64,000 bases of DNA from Glandiceps talaboti (lineage: Eukaryota > Hemichordata > Enteropneusta > Spengelidae): NCBI RefSeq assembly GCF_964340395.1, contig NC_135560.1, forward strand, positions 21,927,675 through 21,991,674, written 5' to 3'. Of the stretch, positions 33,213-43,724 are shown in pieces (position 1 is the stretch's first letter; each line of letters begins with the position of its first letter). Position numbers and translations under genes: made by a program. Below the pieces are notes generated by a model. The model made no database searches and was not told where the DNA came from. It saw only the letters and a program-made list of their open reading frames with translations.

Positions 33213-36200
33213 ATGTCAAAAGATAATGTCTTACGGAAAATTGACGAGGATCCGGTTGCTGTTGATGTACAGTTGAGTTTATTCATGTCAGCTGTTCAAA
33301 GTTACAGACACGACACAGTCCTCAGACCATTTCCTCCAATGTTTATCAACTCATCTGGTGAAAAAGATATCAATAGCTTGGTGAGTAGGAGAAAGTTCCA
33401 ACAATTGGTTCATATATGTGTTTCATATACTTTGCCATCATCAGGTTTACACATTCAAATGGAAAGTTTGTCAACTTTGTCAACTTGAGTCAGGCTTTAA
33501 AAGTGACTTTATTTTATGTACAACGTTATATGCAAATTACTAGTGTAGGTTACTTTTTTATTTTTTATTTTGTTTTTGTTTTTGTTTTTTAGCTTATTTT
33601 ATCGTCTCGGGGATCTGCATGCAAATCCCGAAATGGTAAAAAGCACAAAAATAAAAAACAATTATTGCAGCTATAATCATGTCTTGAGGTATTATTCTGA
33701 GCGTACATTTTATGCCACAGACCAGGCTTGGTATCCCCTGGCCCTCGCCTTCCCCTTGTATTTACTGAAGGCTCCCTAATTTAAAAATGATTGGTTGAAA
33801 TTTGTACAAATGTCTTTTCAGCAAAGTGTATGCAACTCGTTACCAACGATCAACGTGATTGGGAGAGACCTGGGGGTCGATATTGATGAAGAAACCTGGG
33901 AATTGTTAGATTGGGTTTTGTCTACCAGGTCATTTACTTTGAAATCCCACAACAAAACAAAGGTATGATAACTTCCATTGTGTTAAATATTTTATTTTGA
34001 TTTGTTGAACTGGCTCTGTATAAGTTAAACTGTGGCTATATATACCAATAGTATTCATAAACCTCATATTTTTGACATCAGTGTCATTATCATTTTTGAC
34101 ATCAATATCATCATTTTTGACATCAATGTCATTAGTAGTTTCAATATGTTGAAGCATGAATGTACATTTATTAAGAAATAATACATTCATTGTACGTTGA
34201 AGCAATTGTGTAAATCCTGCAATGACCGTGCTGCTTGCAAAAATGATTTTTGGGGTTGCAAATCAATTGTCTATGGTTGTTTACATTTGCAAAGTACTTG
34301 TTGCAGCTTGCAAATAACTTATTTATTTATGCAAATCAGTTGTCCATATATGGTCACAATGCCTTGCAAATACACCTTGTGATGGTGCCATGTGTTACAA
34401 AAATAGCTGTATAGCTTTAGTGAAACAAAACCATGTATTGCAAATCATTATTATTATTTTTTGTCTGTTTAAACTATAAGATGAATTGAGTATTGTTGCG
34501 TTGATTTGACGTTCTTTCTTTTCTCCCCGAAATAATGTTGAAAAAATACATTAAATTACGTATTGGTTTAAACTATAAATACACCATTGTGAGGCCTCCT
34601 TTTTAAAAATCACTTTAGCTATCACAGGTACTTTATTTGTTTCACAAGATCAAAAAAGCTGATTCTACTGCAGTTGCAACATAGGGATTACCGCGTGTGA
34701 GCAACTTGTTGTACAGTTTTTGTGAAAATGGCACTTAAAGCATGCATTTGTACATTAAATATATCTGAATCATTACTGATTAAAATTCAAAACACAGCTC
34801 CCCATTTTTCATTTTATGGATCACAGTTGTCTTTACTGTACATGTTTTGTTTTTATATCAGTTTGAGGAAATAAAAATTTTAACTGGAGCACCAAGTTAT
34901 GAAGTTGAACCAACACACATATTTGAAGTCGTACCAAGTGAGATGTATGATGCCAAGTTCCAAGAAATCCGTGAATCACGAGATCTTCTTTATGCATACC
35001 ATGGTAGTAGGGTTGAAAACTTTTATTCAATTCTCCATCATGGTCTCCATGCACATATGAATAAAGTAAGTCATACCCTGCCATCAGATTGATTGTTTTT
35101 GACTCCGTAAGGTATGAATATTTATGTCAAGTGGCCATATGGATTATTTTGGATTTTATATTCATAAAACAACTTTATTATGTTTTGCTACTTGAAAAAG
35201 GAATATGAAACAACATATACCAAGTCCATGTGTAACTCAATAAATTGCAAAAAACTAGAAAATGTCTGAAAAGTTTCATTGTACATACAATTACAAACAC
35301 TTTACACATTTTTTTTTTAATTTTTGGCAATTTATTGAGTTAGAAACAAGGACTTGGTATATGTTTGTTTCACATTCCCTTTTCAAGTTGGAAAATATAG
35401 TAGAGTTGTTAAATAAATATAAAATCCAAAATTACTATCACTTTGCCATCCAAATGGTTACTTTAAGGCTGTACCATACCTTTACCTGTATAATATACTA
35501 CTATGATGGAACTACTCTAAATATCACAACATACACATTTAACTGGGAAACAAGGAAAATGGAAAACCATTGTTTCATAACTAGTAAAGTCCGTTCCCAC
35601 TGATTTACAAGTGTCTGACAAACTTATCGGTAAAACTGTTCATATTCTCTGGAAATAATTGTAAAATAGATGTTTTACTGGAATTCACTGTTGTAAGTCT
35701 TCAAGTTCAGGAAGGCAAGGCCGAATTTTAGCCAGTATGTGGCAATAACCCATTTATTGATGTCATATGTATATAGTTCTAATCTAAGACAGTTGTTGAC
35801 GTGTCTGTCATTATGCCCTCTGATATAAGTGAAATTGATGCACATAGCAATGTCATGTGACCCACCAAATTTGGTTTTGTCATTTTAAGCCACAGCCAAA
35901 TAGTTTTTTGTTAGAGGGCGCACTGATACAATTCTTGATTGCGGCACTATAATGAGAAACAGATATTGATTGCTTAGATTATTTCATAATTGTCTTCTTC
36001 TTTTTCACCTCTGTAGAATTCATTGTTTGGTGAAGGCACGTATCTATCCAGTGATCTCTCCATTACTATGCCATATGCACAAGCTGGTGGTGGCTGGTCA
36101 AGGAGTATGATTGGTGGAAGGCTAAGTTGTATTGCAATGTGTGAAATGATTGACCATCCCCATGTAAAGTGTACCCTCAAAGGTGAAGTAGTGATATCTA

Positions 36201-39200
36201 TTTGTTTTCCAACCTGGTTCTGTTTTAGAAGTTAGTACAAGAGATACATATAATAATAATGAAACAGAGAGAAGATTTGACTGGAAAATATACACTTGTA
36301 AACAACAGTACAATTCAAATGTCACAGTGTCAGAACAATTTATTACAAGAATTGAAAAAGAAGAATCACATGCAAAGAAATGAGATTGACTACAGACACA
36401 GTAGTATATAATAGTAGAAGGAAAGCAAATATAATACTTTGGCATTCTTGCAAACCAGAGGTTTTTCTTCAGGACAAATTGACAAATTGAAAAAGCAACT
36501 GTCTTGCATGGTGCCATAAAAGAGGCTGTGGTTTGGGATGATGCATGTGGGCAACTGGTAGAAAGGCTCTGATGACAGTTTTAATCAACTTGGTAAAGGG
36601 TTGAACCACACACCATATCAATCACCCAGCACTCACTAGAGAAGCCTGGTAAAGGGTTGAACCACACACCATATCATATCACCCAGCACTCACTAGAGAA
36701 GCCTGGTAAAGGGTTGAACCACACACCGTATCATATCACCCAGCACTCACTAGAGTAGCCTGGTAAAGGGTTGAACCACACACCATATCAATCACCCAGC
36801 ACTCACTAGAGAAGCCTGGTAAAGGGTTGAACCACACACCATATCATATCACCCAGCACTCACTAGAGAAGCCTGGTAAAGGGTTGAACCACACACCATA
36901 TCAATCACCCAGCACTCACTAGAGAAGCCTGGTAAAGGGTTGAACCACACACCATATCATATCACCCAGCACTCACTAGAGAAGCCTGGTAAAGGGTTGA
37001 ACCACACACTGTATCATATCACCCAGCACTCACTAGAGAAGCCTGGTAAAGGGTTGAACCACACACCGTATCATATCACCCAGCACTCACTAGAGAAGCC
37101 TGGTAAAGGGTTGAACCACACACCATATCAATCACCCAGCACTCACTAGAGAAGCCTGGTAAAGGGTTGAACCACACACCATATCATATCACCCAGCACT
37201 CACTAGAGAAGCCTGGTAAAGGGTTGAACCACACACCGTATCATATCACCCAGCACTCACTAGAGTAGCCTGGTAAAGGGTTGAACCACACACCATATCA
37301 ATCACCCAGCACTCACTAGAGAAGCCTGGTAAAGGGTTGAACCACACACCATATCATATCACCCAGCACTCACTAGAGAAGCCTGGTAAAGGGTTGAACC
37401 ACACACCATATCAATCACCCAGCACTCACTAGAGAAGCCTGGTAAAGGGTTGAACCACACACCATATCAATCACCCAGCACTCACTAGAGAAGCCTGGTA
37501 AAGGGTTGAACCACACACCATTTCAATCACCCAGCACTCACTAGAGAAGCCTGGTAAAGGGTTGAACCACACACCATATCTTATCATCCAGCAAGAACTC
37601 TGGATAGATGGTTGCAAATATGGATTTATACCAAAGATATAATGAACAATACAAGACATGGCTTGTCACAGTCTTAACAATATTAACATGCCATCTGCTT
37701 TCCTTCAGACAGAACATTAGGTAGTGTACTTTACAGTAAAATGGCAAGCTGTATATAACAGCCATGAAATTGACATACCGGTACACAAGAACAGTATCCC
37801 CCTGTAGTGGAAATTGAAAATTTTTCAATAAATCATCAAAACTTAAATAGCAAAGATTATTAGAGTAAGATCATAAAATAACAGTCTTTTCATTATTGTA
37901 TACTTGTCTACAGATAAGGGAAATAATTCTACAAGATCAAGAGCACAGGCTCCGTCCAGTTTGGGTGGAGATGTTCCTGATAAGTATTACGTAGTCACAA
38001 ACAATCAGGTTATCAGGGTCAAATATCTCTTGGTGTTTGCAAGTAAAACTGTCCAAAGGTAAGATGTCTGTTGTGTAAAGAATATCATGTCAAGTTTTTA
38101 ATTCTTAGAATTAGTATTTTTTGTTGATAACTTTGATGGGGTTGGTTCATAGTATGTCAGCTACAGGTTATTATGTCGTTAAAATTAATTTCTAAAGCGA
38201 CATATGCTCATTGGGTCATGTACTCTCCAGCAGCCAAAAAATTACTTACTCAGAGGCTAAGTCTGAAAAATCTGCTAAATAAAATAGATAATATCTGTTG
38301 GCATTGATCATACTGTTTGCATTTAGACTTTGAGCTAGGGACTCTGTATGTGTCTGTGTAATGTAAACATATATACAAGACCCCTTAGCTTGCTGGCACA
38401 ACAGAAATTGATGTGAAATCTGTGGGTTTCGGCCATATTGGTGTTTTGGAAATATCACTTTTCATTGTATTTCAGCGAGTGTATCAAATTGATGACAGCA
38501 TTGTATATTGTTTTCAGACATAATATGGATAGAAAACTCATATAAAAAACTTGTACTCCTTCGACAATGATGAGGCACCATAATTTTAAGACCATTGGAA
38601 TACGCCGTATTCCGGTTATCGAAGAAGCCCCGAAAAGATAAAAGATATGATTGTTTGGCCACTAGGGGCGCTGTTTTAGAACCGGAAGTGAGGGCCAGAA
38701 TTGTAGCGCATTGTTGCAAAGCATAGTTATTGCAGCTTGTATAAAACCAATCTGATTAAAATCCGATGTAGATGTCGGCTAATCGTTCATTGCTATTTTA
38801 CTTTCGTTATTGTGCCTGAATTGACCTTCGTGGTACATGTTTGATCGCCTCCTCTACCGATCAGGACAAAAACGTACACATGTACCACGAAGGTCAATTC
38901 AGGCAAAATAACGAAGGTAAAATAGCAATGAACGATCAGCCGACATCTACATCGGATTTTAATCAGATCGGTATATGACATGGTATGATGAGTGAACCAC
39001 GTAAACGTTACATGGAAGGCCGATTCATTGAAGGGGTGGGCGGTGTGGTACATCAATCACAATAACAATATTTATGATTCGTTGCCGACTTCAATGGTTT
39101 TTTTTATACACTGATGGTCCTGAATGAAGAATAGCAAGCTAACCAAAGTGTGATAGTAAAGATGAGTATCAATACAAATATGTTTATGCCAACTTATAAC

Positions 39201-40496
39201 CAGTACATGAAATGTTTTTTTCCGGACAAAGTTTTATGATTTCACCCGTGGTGCTACACCACTGTTCTAATAAACAAGAAAGGCCTAAGTATGCGTCGAC
39301 ATCAGTTACAATATAAACATGTGGCTTGGTAATTGTCGACCGAACTCTCAATATTGCAATGACTGTAGCTGGAAGCTGTTCAATCTGATTAAAACCCGAT
39401 GTAGATGTCGGCTAATCGTTCATTGCTATTTTACCTTCGTTATTTTGCCTGATATTATTTTTCTTGGTACATGTTTACATTTTTTAGCCTGATCGTAGAG
39501 GAGGCGATCAGGCAAGCTAAAAAATGTAAACATGTACCAAGAAGGTCAATTCAGGCAAAATAACGAAGGTAAAATAGCAATGAACGATCAGCCAACATCT
39601 ACATCGGATTTTAATCAGATTGGAAGCTGTTGTCAGATTTGTAATTTTCTAATCGTTCTTTTGTCAAGCAACAGACACCAGTAAGGTAAAGAAATATGTT
39701 TATCATGTCTACATCGGGTATATTTCGAAGGTCCTCCGTCCAACTTCCAATGTTTCCGCTGTCGATTAGTTCTATCTTTTGATGCTTGACATCCACTATT
39801 CGTCTCCTCTTCCGTTTTCTCAGAAAATTATCATTTTCTAGTGTTTCAAGACCAAGGTTGACAGCATTTCTGGCGATATCTAGTAGATTTAGAAGTAGTA
39901 ATTTTCCACTCTTTTATGAATGCACGGAGTTCTTTTACGCCCATTTTGTTGACAGCTTCATACATCGCCATACTATTAGATGCCATGACGAAAATTCTGG
40001 CCCTCACTTTGTCAGATATGGTGCGCCCTCTCGCGATACTTTCCTGCGAAACAACCGGAAGTTCGATAACCGGAATACGCCGTATTGTTTTATACATGTA
40101 TTTACTGCCCGGTTGAAAAGAGAGTCATCTCAGCCATTCTGTTTGTGCAGCATTACACATGTTGTTTTGGTTTGAATTATAGAAAGACACAATGGCCTGC
40201 AGTGCTACATAAGAGCAACTGTGTATATTAACTTGTCAAACCTACACAGAGAAAGTAAGAACTTACGAATTTGACATGTGTATCATGATTCTTCTCATTT
40301 GTCAAAGAAATAAAAGTAATACATTTCTCTTTCTGTTTACAGGGTGCCAAGTCAGTCTTCTAGAATACTATCATGGGTTCGACACCACCCACTAGCAACT
40401 ATTATGATAGTTTATGCACTGCTATTACTTTGTATTGGATTTATGAACTCACCTTCCTACAAAGCATTTATCAAAAAATATCTTGGAATGAGGTGA
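33213..40496 (+). CDS. PARP16: Protein mono-ADP-ribosyltransferase PARP16 (six exons, 325 residues)
   Basis: Exons are 33213-33380, 33822-33962, 34862-35065, 36017-36182, 37914-38058 and 40343-40496. They total 978 nt in frame with AG/GT borders. PARP16 is a tail-anchored ER and nuclear-envelope enzyme that mono-ADP-ribosylates proteins, including stress sensors of the unfolded protein response in mammals. Visible are the N-terminal helical part with [13 protein letters not shown], the catalytic domain with [11 protein letters not shown] (His at about 150), [10 protein letters not shown] (Tyr at about 180), [11 protein letters not shown] and [17 protein letters not shown] (Tyr at about 251). 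These match the family H-Y-Y triad, consistent with mono-transfer. The C-terminal hydrophobic anchor [15 protein letters not shown] precedes a short basic tail. Human length is 322. Introns 3, 4 and 5 contain a MITE, a minisatellite and a nested transposon. Confidence 0.97.
34064..34135. repeat. Short tandem repeat in PARP16 intron 2
   Basis: Three copies of a unit close to ATTTTTGACATCAATGTCAT, of about 27 bp. Noncoding on +; the antisense open frame (DIDVKND) is a repeat product. Confidence 0.85.
35127..35466. mobile_element. Palindromic TTAA MITE, copy 2, in PARP16 intron 3
   Basis: This is a degenerate copy of the element at 21628. It keeps AGTGGCCATATGGAT at the left, GAAACAACATATACCAAGTC, the central GTACATACAATTACA, GAGTTAGAAACAAGGACTTG and a right end reaching TTAA at 35463. 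The left end reads TCAA instead of TTAA. It is the most diverged of the full-length copies. Confidence 0.8.
36593..37590. repeat. 56/57-bp minisatellite in PARP16 intron 4, about 17 copies
   Basis: The unit is TGGTAAAGGGTTGAACCACA followed by CACCATATCATATCACCCAG and CACTCACTAGAGAAGCC. Two length types alternate, differing by one base (ATATCATATCACC or ATATCAATCACC). Sub-variants carry CCGTATC, CTGTATC or GAGTAGCC. The last unit is decayed. The variant order shows block duplication (see findings). Confidence 0.96.
38748..38970. mobile_element. Foldback MITE, copy A (9-bp target duplication)
   Basis: Termini are CAATCTGATT and AATCAGATCG. The arms of about 90 bp (GATGTAGATGTCGGCTAATC near the left) pair almost fully around a short centre. 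Flanks GTATAAAAC and GTATATGAC agree at seven of nine positions, read as an old 9-bp duplication. Its centre is inverted relative to copy B. Confidence 0.85.
39184..39986 (-). pseudogene. Decayed SWIM-type transposon gene, interrupted by a MITE
   Basis: The frame starts at ATG 39986 ([20 protein letters not shown]), then shifts frame near 39890 into [38 protein letters not shown] and [16 protein letters not shown] copy B cuts the frame, and its terminus supplies the stop codon (…CTGATTAA). Beyond the MITE a third frame reads [12 protein letters not shown] before a stop at 39184. The order of a SAP-like N-terminal helix pair, the 'W-x2-DLRNIP-x3-(I/F)-x-I-x2-YL' segment and 'KPH-x-(Y/W)-IV' resembles uncharacterised SWIM-finger/YqaJ-type proteins common in invertebrate genomes. 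That assignment is inferred from memory of the family pattern. At least two frameshifts plus the insertion make it nonfunctional. Confidence 0.65.
39381..39622. mobile_element. Foldback MITE, copy B (perfect 9-bp target duplication)
   Basis: Termini CAATCTGATT and AATCAGATTG are exact complements. It is flanked on both sides by GAAGCTGTT (39372-39380 and 39623-39631), an exact 9-bp duplication. The arms share the family sequence with copy A, and the loop contains a further inner hairpin AGCCTGATCG...CGATCAGGC. A 9-bp duplication and long self-complementary arms suit Mutator-like non-autonomous elements. Confidence 0.93.
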
Positions 40497-40662
40497 TACT
40501 AATCTATTGATGGTGCTATTACGGTTTAATGATAGATACTACCAAACCAGAGTGACCATAGAGTTTCAATTGGGTGGCATGGTTTTTTGAACATCTCATG
40601 CAACATTTTTTGGTACGAATTACACTGATAGTGTGCATGCACATAAAATGTCACTGAGCACA

Positions 40663-40668
40663 AATAAA
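40663..40668 (+). promoter_or_regulatory. Probable poly(A) signal of PARP16
   Basis: AATAAA occurs 167 bp after the stop; a second lies at 40791-40796. Either is plausible. The first lies inside the TIR element, which would then supply the transcript end. Confidence 0.4.
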
Positions 40669-40830
40669 CAGGTTTGCGTCTGAACCTGGCTTCTTTTCAT
40701 CAGACAGTGATGTTGATTTGTGTTCAAAGTGAGATAATTGTATCATTTTATTATATCAGTGTCTTCAGTTTGTTTTAAGTAATCCATAACAATAAACGTT
40801 GTGTGAGACATAAAAAACATTGTGTCATCC

Positions 40831-41084
40831 AACTTGCAATCCAAACTGAGCATGCTCAGACACAAAGGACTATTGGATTATCTGTGGTTATCGTAATACC
40901 TAATCTGGAGCTACCGATAAAATAAACCTCCCACAATGGTCAGGGTGACTGAATTGATCATTCATGGTTGCAAACAATGTAACTGTTACATTACAGTATT
41001 GTTTACAATGCTAATTGATCAGTATTTATTATCACATTTCCCATGATGCAACATTCAACATGGCTGGTTTGCAAGTTCCCTATT
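40831..41084. mobile_element. GAATAGGG MITE, copy 2
   Basis: This segment is the reverse complement of 1220-1473 over its whole length, sharing CTGAGCATGCTCAGACACAA-type sequence, GGATTATCTGTGGTTATCGT and TTGCAAGTTCCCTATT. The left terminus is degraded to AACTTGCAA. Confidence 0.85.
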
Positions 41085-41550
41085 GAAACTCTATAGTATC
41101 TCTGGTTTGGTAGTAGTGAGGACTAGATCAATGACCACTACACTACATTGTGCCACCTAATTGAAACTCTATAGTCCCTCTGGTTTGGTAGTAATATAGG
41201 AATATACAGTACTGTTGTCAATAACCTGGCTGGTCCTCATTTATTGTATGTAAGAATTAGGGTGCTAAACTTTGAAATTTGAAGTTTTATTAGAATATAA
41301 TGATGGATTATTTTGCTAAAATTCTACAGATAGTCATTCTCATTGTAGTTTGGAATATTTGTGATCATGAGTTTGAGTAATTGACAGCTGTCAGTTACAT
41401 TGTGGGTCATAGGTAGTGTATAATTCTTATCAGAATACATTATATGAATCATGTTGATTTGTGGTCAAATAAAATTCACATCTTTCCATCATGTTATTTG
41501 TGAAGTTATCGTGGCTATAAGAAATAAAAATAATGATATTAGACTTATCA

Positions 41551-42007
41551 CTGGCTACCTGTGGTGAATCAGTTAAAGCTCATGATTAGAAGTTGAGAGG
41601 TTATGAAACTGGGAGGTCATGGGTTGAAATCTACTGGTGGTAAAGGGACAACCCAAACCCATTGTTAGTGTTCCACAGTCTCGATGAGTAAAGTGTATCA
41701 CTCAGACATGTGTCACTTACAAGATGAGTGCAACTTTGGGAGGTATTCCTGGAGTAATGACTACTCACATGGAGTTTACAGATGCTACATGTTGCCAAGC
41801 CAGATGACAAAAGGACAAAAACGGGGGGATTGACCATTCCACTGTGAACATGTAACATAGGCCTGCCATATAGTCCTAATCCTAAATAGAAATTTGTAGC
41901 ACCATGTGTATGTATGTATGTATGTATGTATGTATGTATGTATGTATGTATGTATGTATGCATGCATGCATGCATGCATGCATGCATGTATGTATGTATG
42001 TATGTAT
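41551..42007 (+). mobile_element. Probable tRNA-derived SINE ending in a (GTAT)n tail
   Basis: The start resembles a tRNA gene: TGGTGAATCAGTTAAAGC suits an A box, and GGTCATGGGTTGAAATCT, about 45 bases further, suits a B box (pol III promoter). About 270 bp of body follow, then the microsatellite GTAT with a GCAT block (41903-42007). The layout of tRNA-like head, unrelated body and simple-repeat tail is that of a SINE. No target duplication was identified. Confidence 0.6.
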
Positions 42008-42532
42008 CATGTATGTTTATTTATCAACATTACAAAGTCACTGGAAGCACTTCTTAACACAAAAAATACTCATCACAAGCTCAAGAAGTGGTTTTGTTCA
42101 TCAAGTATATATCAATGTCACCATATGTTGTATCAATGAATAGACAACGGGGATATACTAGTATATACATATATCCTGGACATATAAATTATTTTAGTTT
42201 ATAAAGTATTATATGCATCACATATGAGTAGAGAGATGCTACAGTCCCATAGCTAGACAGAGTGCAGATCAAAATCATGGCTGATAGTTGTTAACCTGTG
42301 AGGGCGCCATAACTAGTCCTCAAAATTTATGTTGGTGTCCGAGCCTGTGGCTAACATGCAGTCCTTCATTTATTAACATCAGATGAAATAGAACATCATA
42401 GTTGCAGCCTTGTGTATCTGACAAGGTTTTATGTTAGTGTGCTAACAAAATTGATAGGATCCAGCTGTATAACTCAACAATCTAAAAGGTAAAGGGTCAA
42501 TAAATGATTATGCACAACTTCAACTTTTAACA

Positions 42533-42538
42533 TTTATT
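42533..42538 (-). promoter_or_regulatory. Candidate poly(A) signal of ARMC6
   Basis: Minus-strand AATAAA about 1.16 kb past the ARMC6 stop codon. It would give a 3' UTR that includes the 52-bp tandem repeats. Confidence 0.35.
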
Positions 42539-43516
42539 TGCAATGATAACATAAATAGAAAAATACAAAAAAATGTACAAAAAATGTTTTGGTGCAGAAA
42601 TTTATATAAAATCATTCAAGCCACACATTTAATACAGATTAATAAATGTCATATTTGATGCATCACAGTGACTGTTCAAAAAATCATGAAAGGCCAGGGT
42701 CTATGAATATTATTTTATATGAAGTGTGGAAAACACTATACATGGTATAATGAAAATTCCATTGCAATTCTTAACTTTTCCTTAGAATTAGGAGGTTCTC
42801 TGACAAAGACACGGACTGACAGAGAACAAGAATATGAACACAGTAGTATACCAAGTATAAAGATAGAACTGATATAGAAAGAATCTATCATAAATATAAT
42901 GAACTTACTAATCTCACTTCAAATTAAAATCTCAATATGGCTCTGTTGCTTGCTTGTGATCACTTTCCTACATCAGAAGACGACAATCGCACTCACAATA
43001 ACAAAATTGAAAAACAAAGGACAATTAATACAAAGGGAACAGTGGAAAACACACATTATGCTGTATTCCTACATCAGACTTTAATCAGATTGTCAAGTTA
43101 AACAATGTGTATTTCAGAACTAAACTAAACGTTCTTATTTTGTATGTATAACAAATATGTACACATAATGTTAATTTACTTGCATTTAGTTTGATTAGAG
43201 TATTTCAGGAGAAACTACATGTACATGTATATTCAAACAGTATGAGTACTGCTGTCAGTCAATAATGGAATGGTTGCAAGCCTACACATACAAGTAAGTC
43301 TAAATGAGACACACAGTAAATCTCAACTTATAATTCACATACGTACATGCAGCTATTCTACGTCAGTTAAGAAATTCACTTACAAATTAAGTTCTGCAGT
43401 CTACAGTTTCTTTACTAATTACCAAGACATCAATCAAATCGAAATACTTAATTAACAAGATAAATTGATCCCTTCACCCAACTCCGTAAGTAAATTTACA
43501 TAGTACATTGTATTCT

Positions 43517-43724
43517 CACTGATGTGATCCTGTGTTGTATTCCTTATAAAGTTAGGGGAGCTTTCTCTCACTAATTTGTTCCTGTGTTGTATTCCTTATA
43601 AAGTTAGGGGAGCTTTCTCCCACTGATGTGTTCCTGTGTTGTATTCCTTATAAAGTTAGGGGAGCTTTCTCTCACTGATGTGTTCCTGTGTTGTATTCCT
43701 TATAAAGTTAAGGGAGCTTTCTCT
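43517..43724. repeat. 52-bp tandem repeat carrying the ARMC6 stop codon
   Basis: Four units of the type ACTGATGTGTTCCTGTGTTG then TATTCCTTATAAAGTTAGGG. The unit nearest the gene (43673-43724) contains the last codons and TAA of ARMC6. The other three repeat the same tail (A-P-L-T-L-stop on the minus strand) in the 3' UTR. Confidence 0.92.

Larger units (their letters stand above)
38599..40086 (-). mobile_element. TIR DNA transposon in PARP16 intron 5, with two nested MITEs
   Basis: The ends are inverted repeats: AATACGCCGTATTCCGGTTA at 38599 and its complement ending at 40086, with one mismatch in the first 25 bases. Sub-terminal blocks CCGGAA, GGGCGC and GTGAGGGCCAGAATT recur in mirrored order over about 100 bp. 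The 1,488 bp interior contains a decayed minus-strand gene and two foldback insertions. No target duplication is evident at the outer ends. The arrangement marks a cut-and-paste element; the superfamily is undetermined. Confidence 0.85.
40537..41193. mobile_element. TIR element enclosing another MITE, 3' of PARP16
   Basis: TACTACCAAACCAGAG at 40537 and CTCTGGTTTGGTAGTA ending at 41193 belong to inverted repeats of about 43 bp that continue as ATAGAGTTTCAATT and its complement. A third copy of the right end lies at 41082-41115. The second copy of the GAATAGGG MITE lies inside. It overlaps the probable PARP16 3' UTR. Confidence 0.7.

Noticed and set aside
36940-37149. Open frame made of a 19-residue repeat
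   Set aside because: It lies in PARP16 intron 4 within the 57-bp minisatellite and is broken by the 56-bp units.
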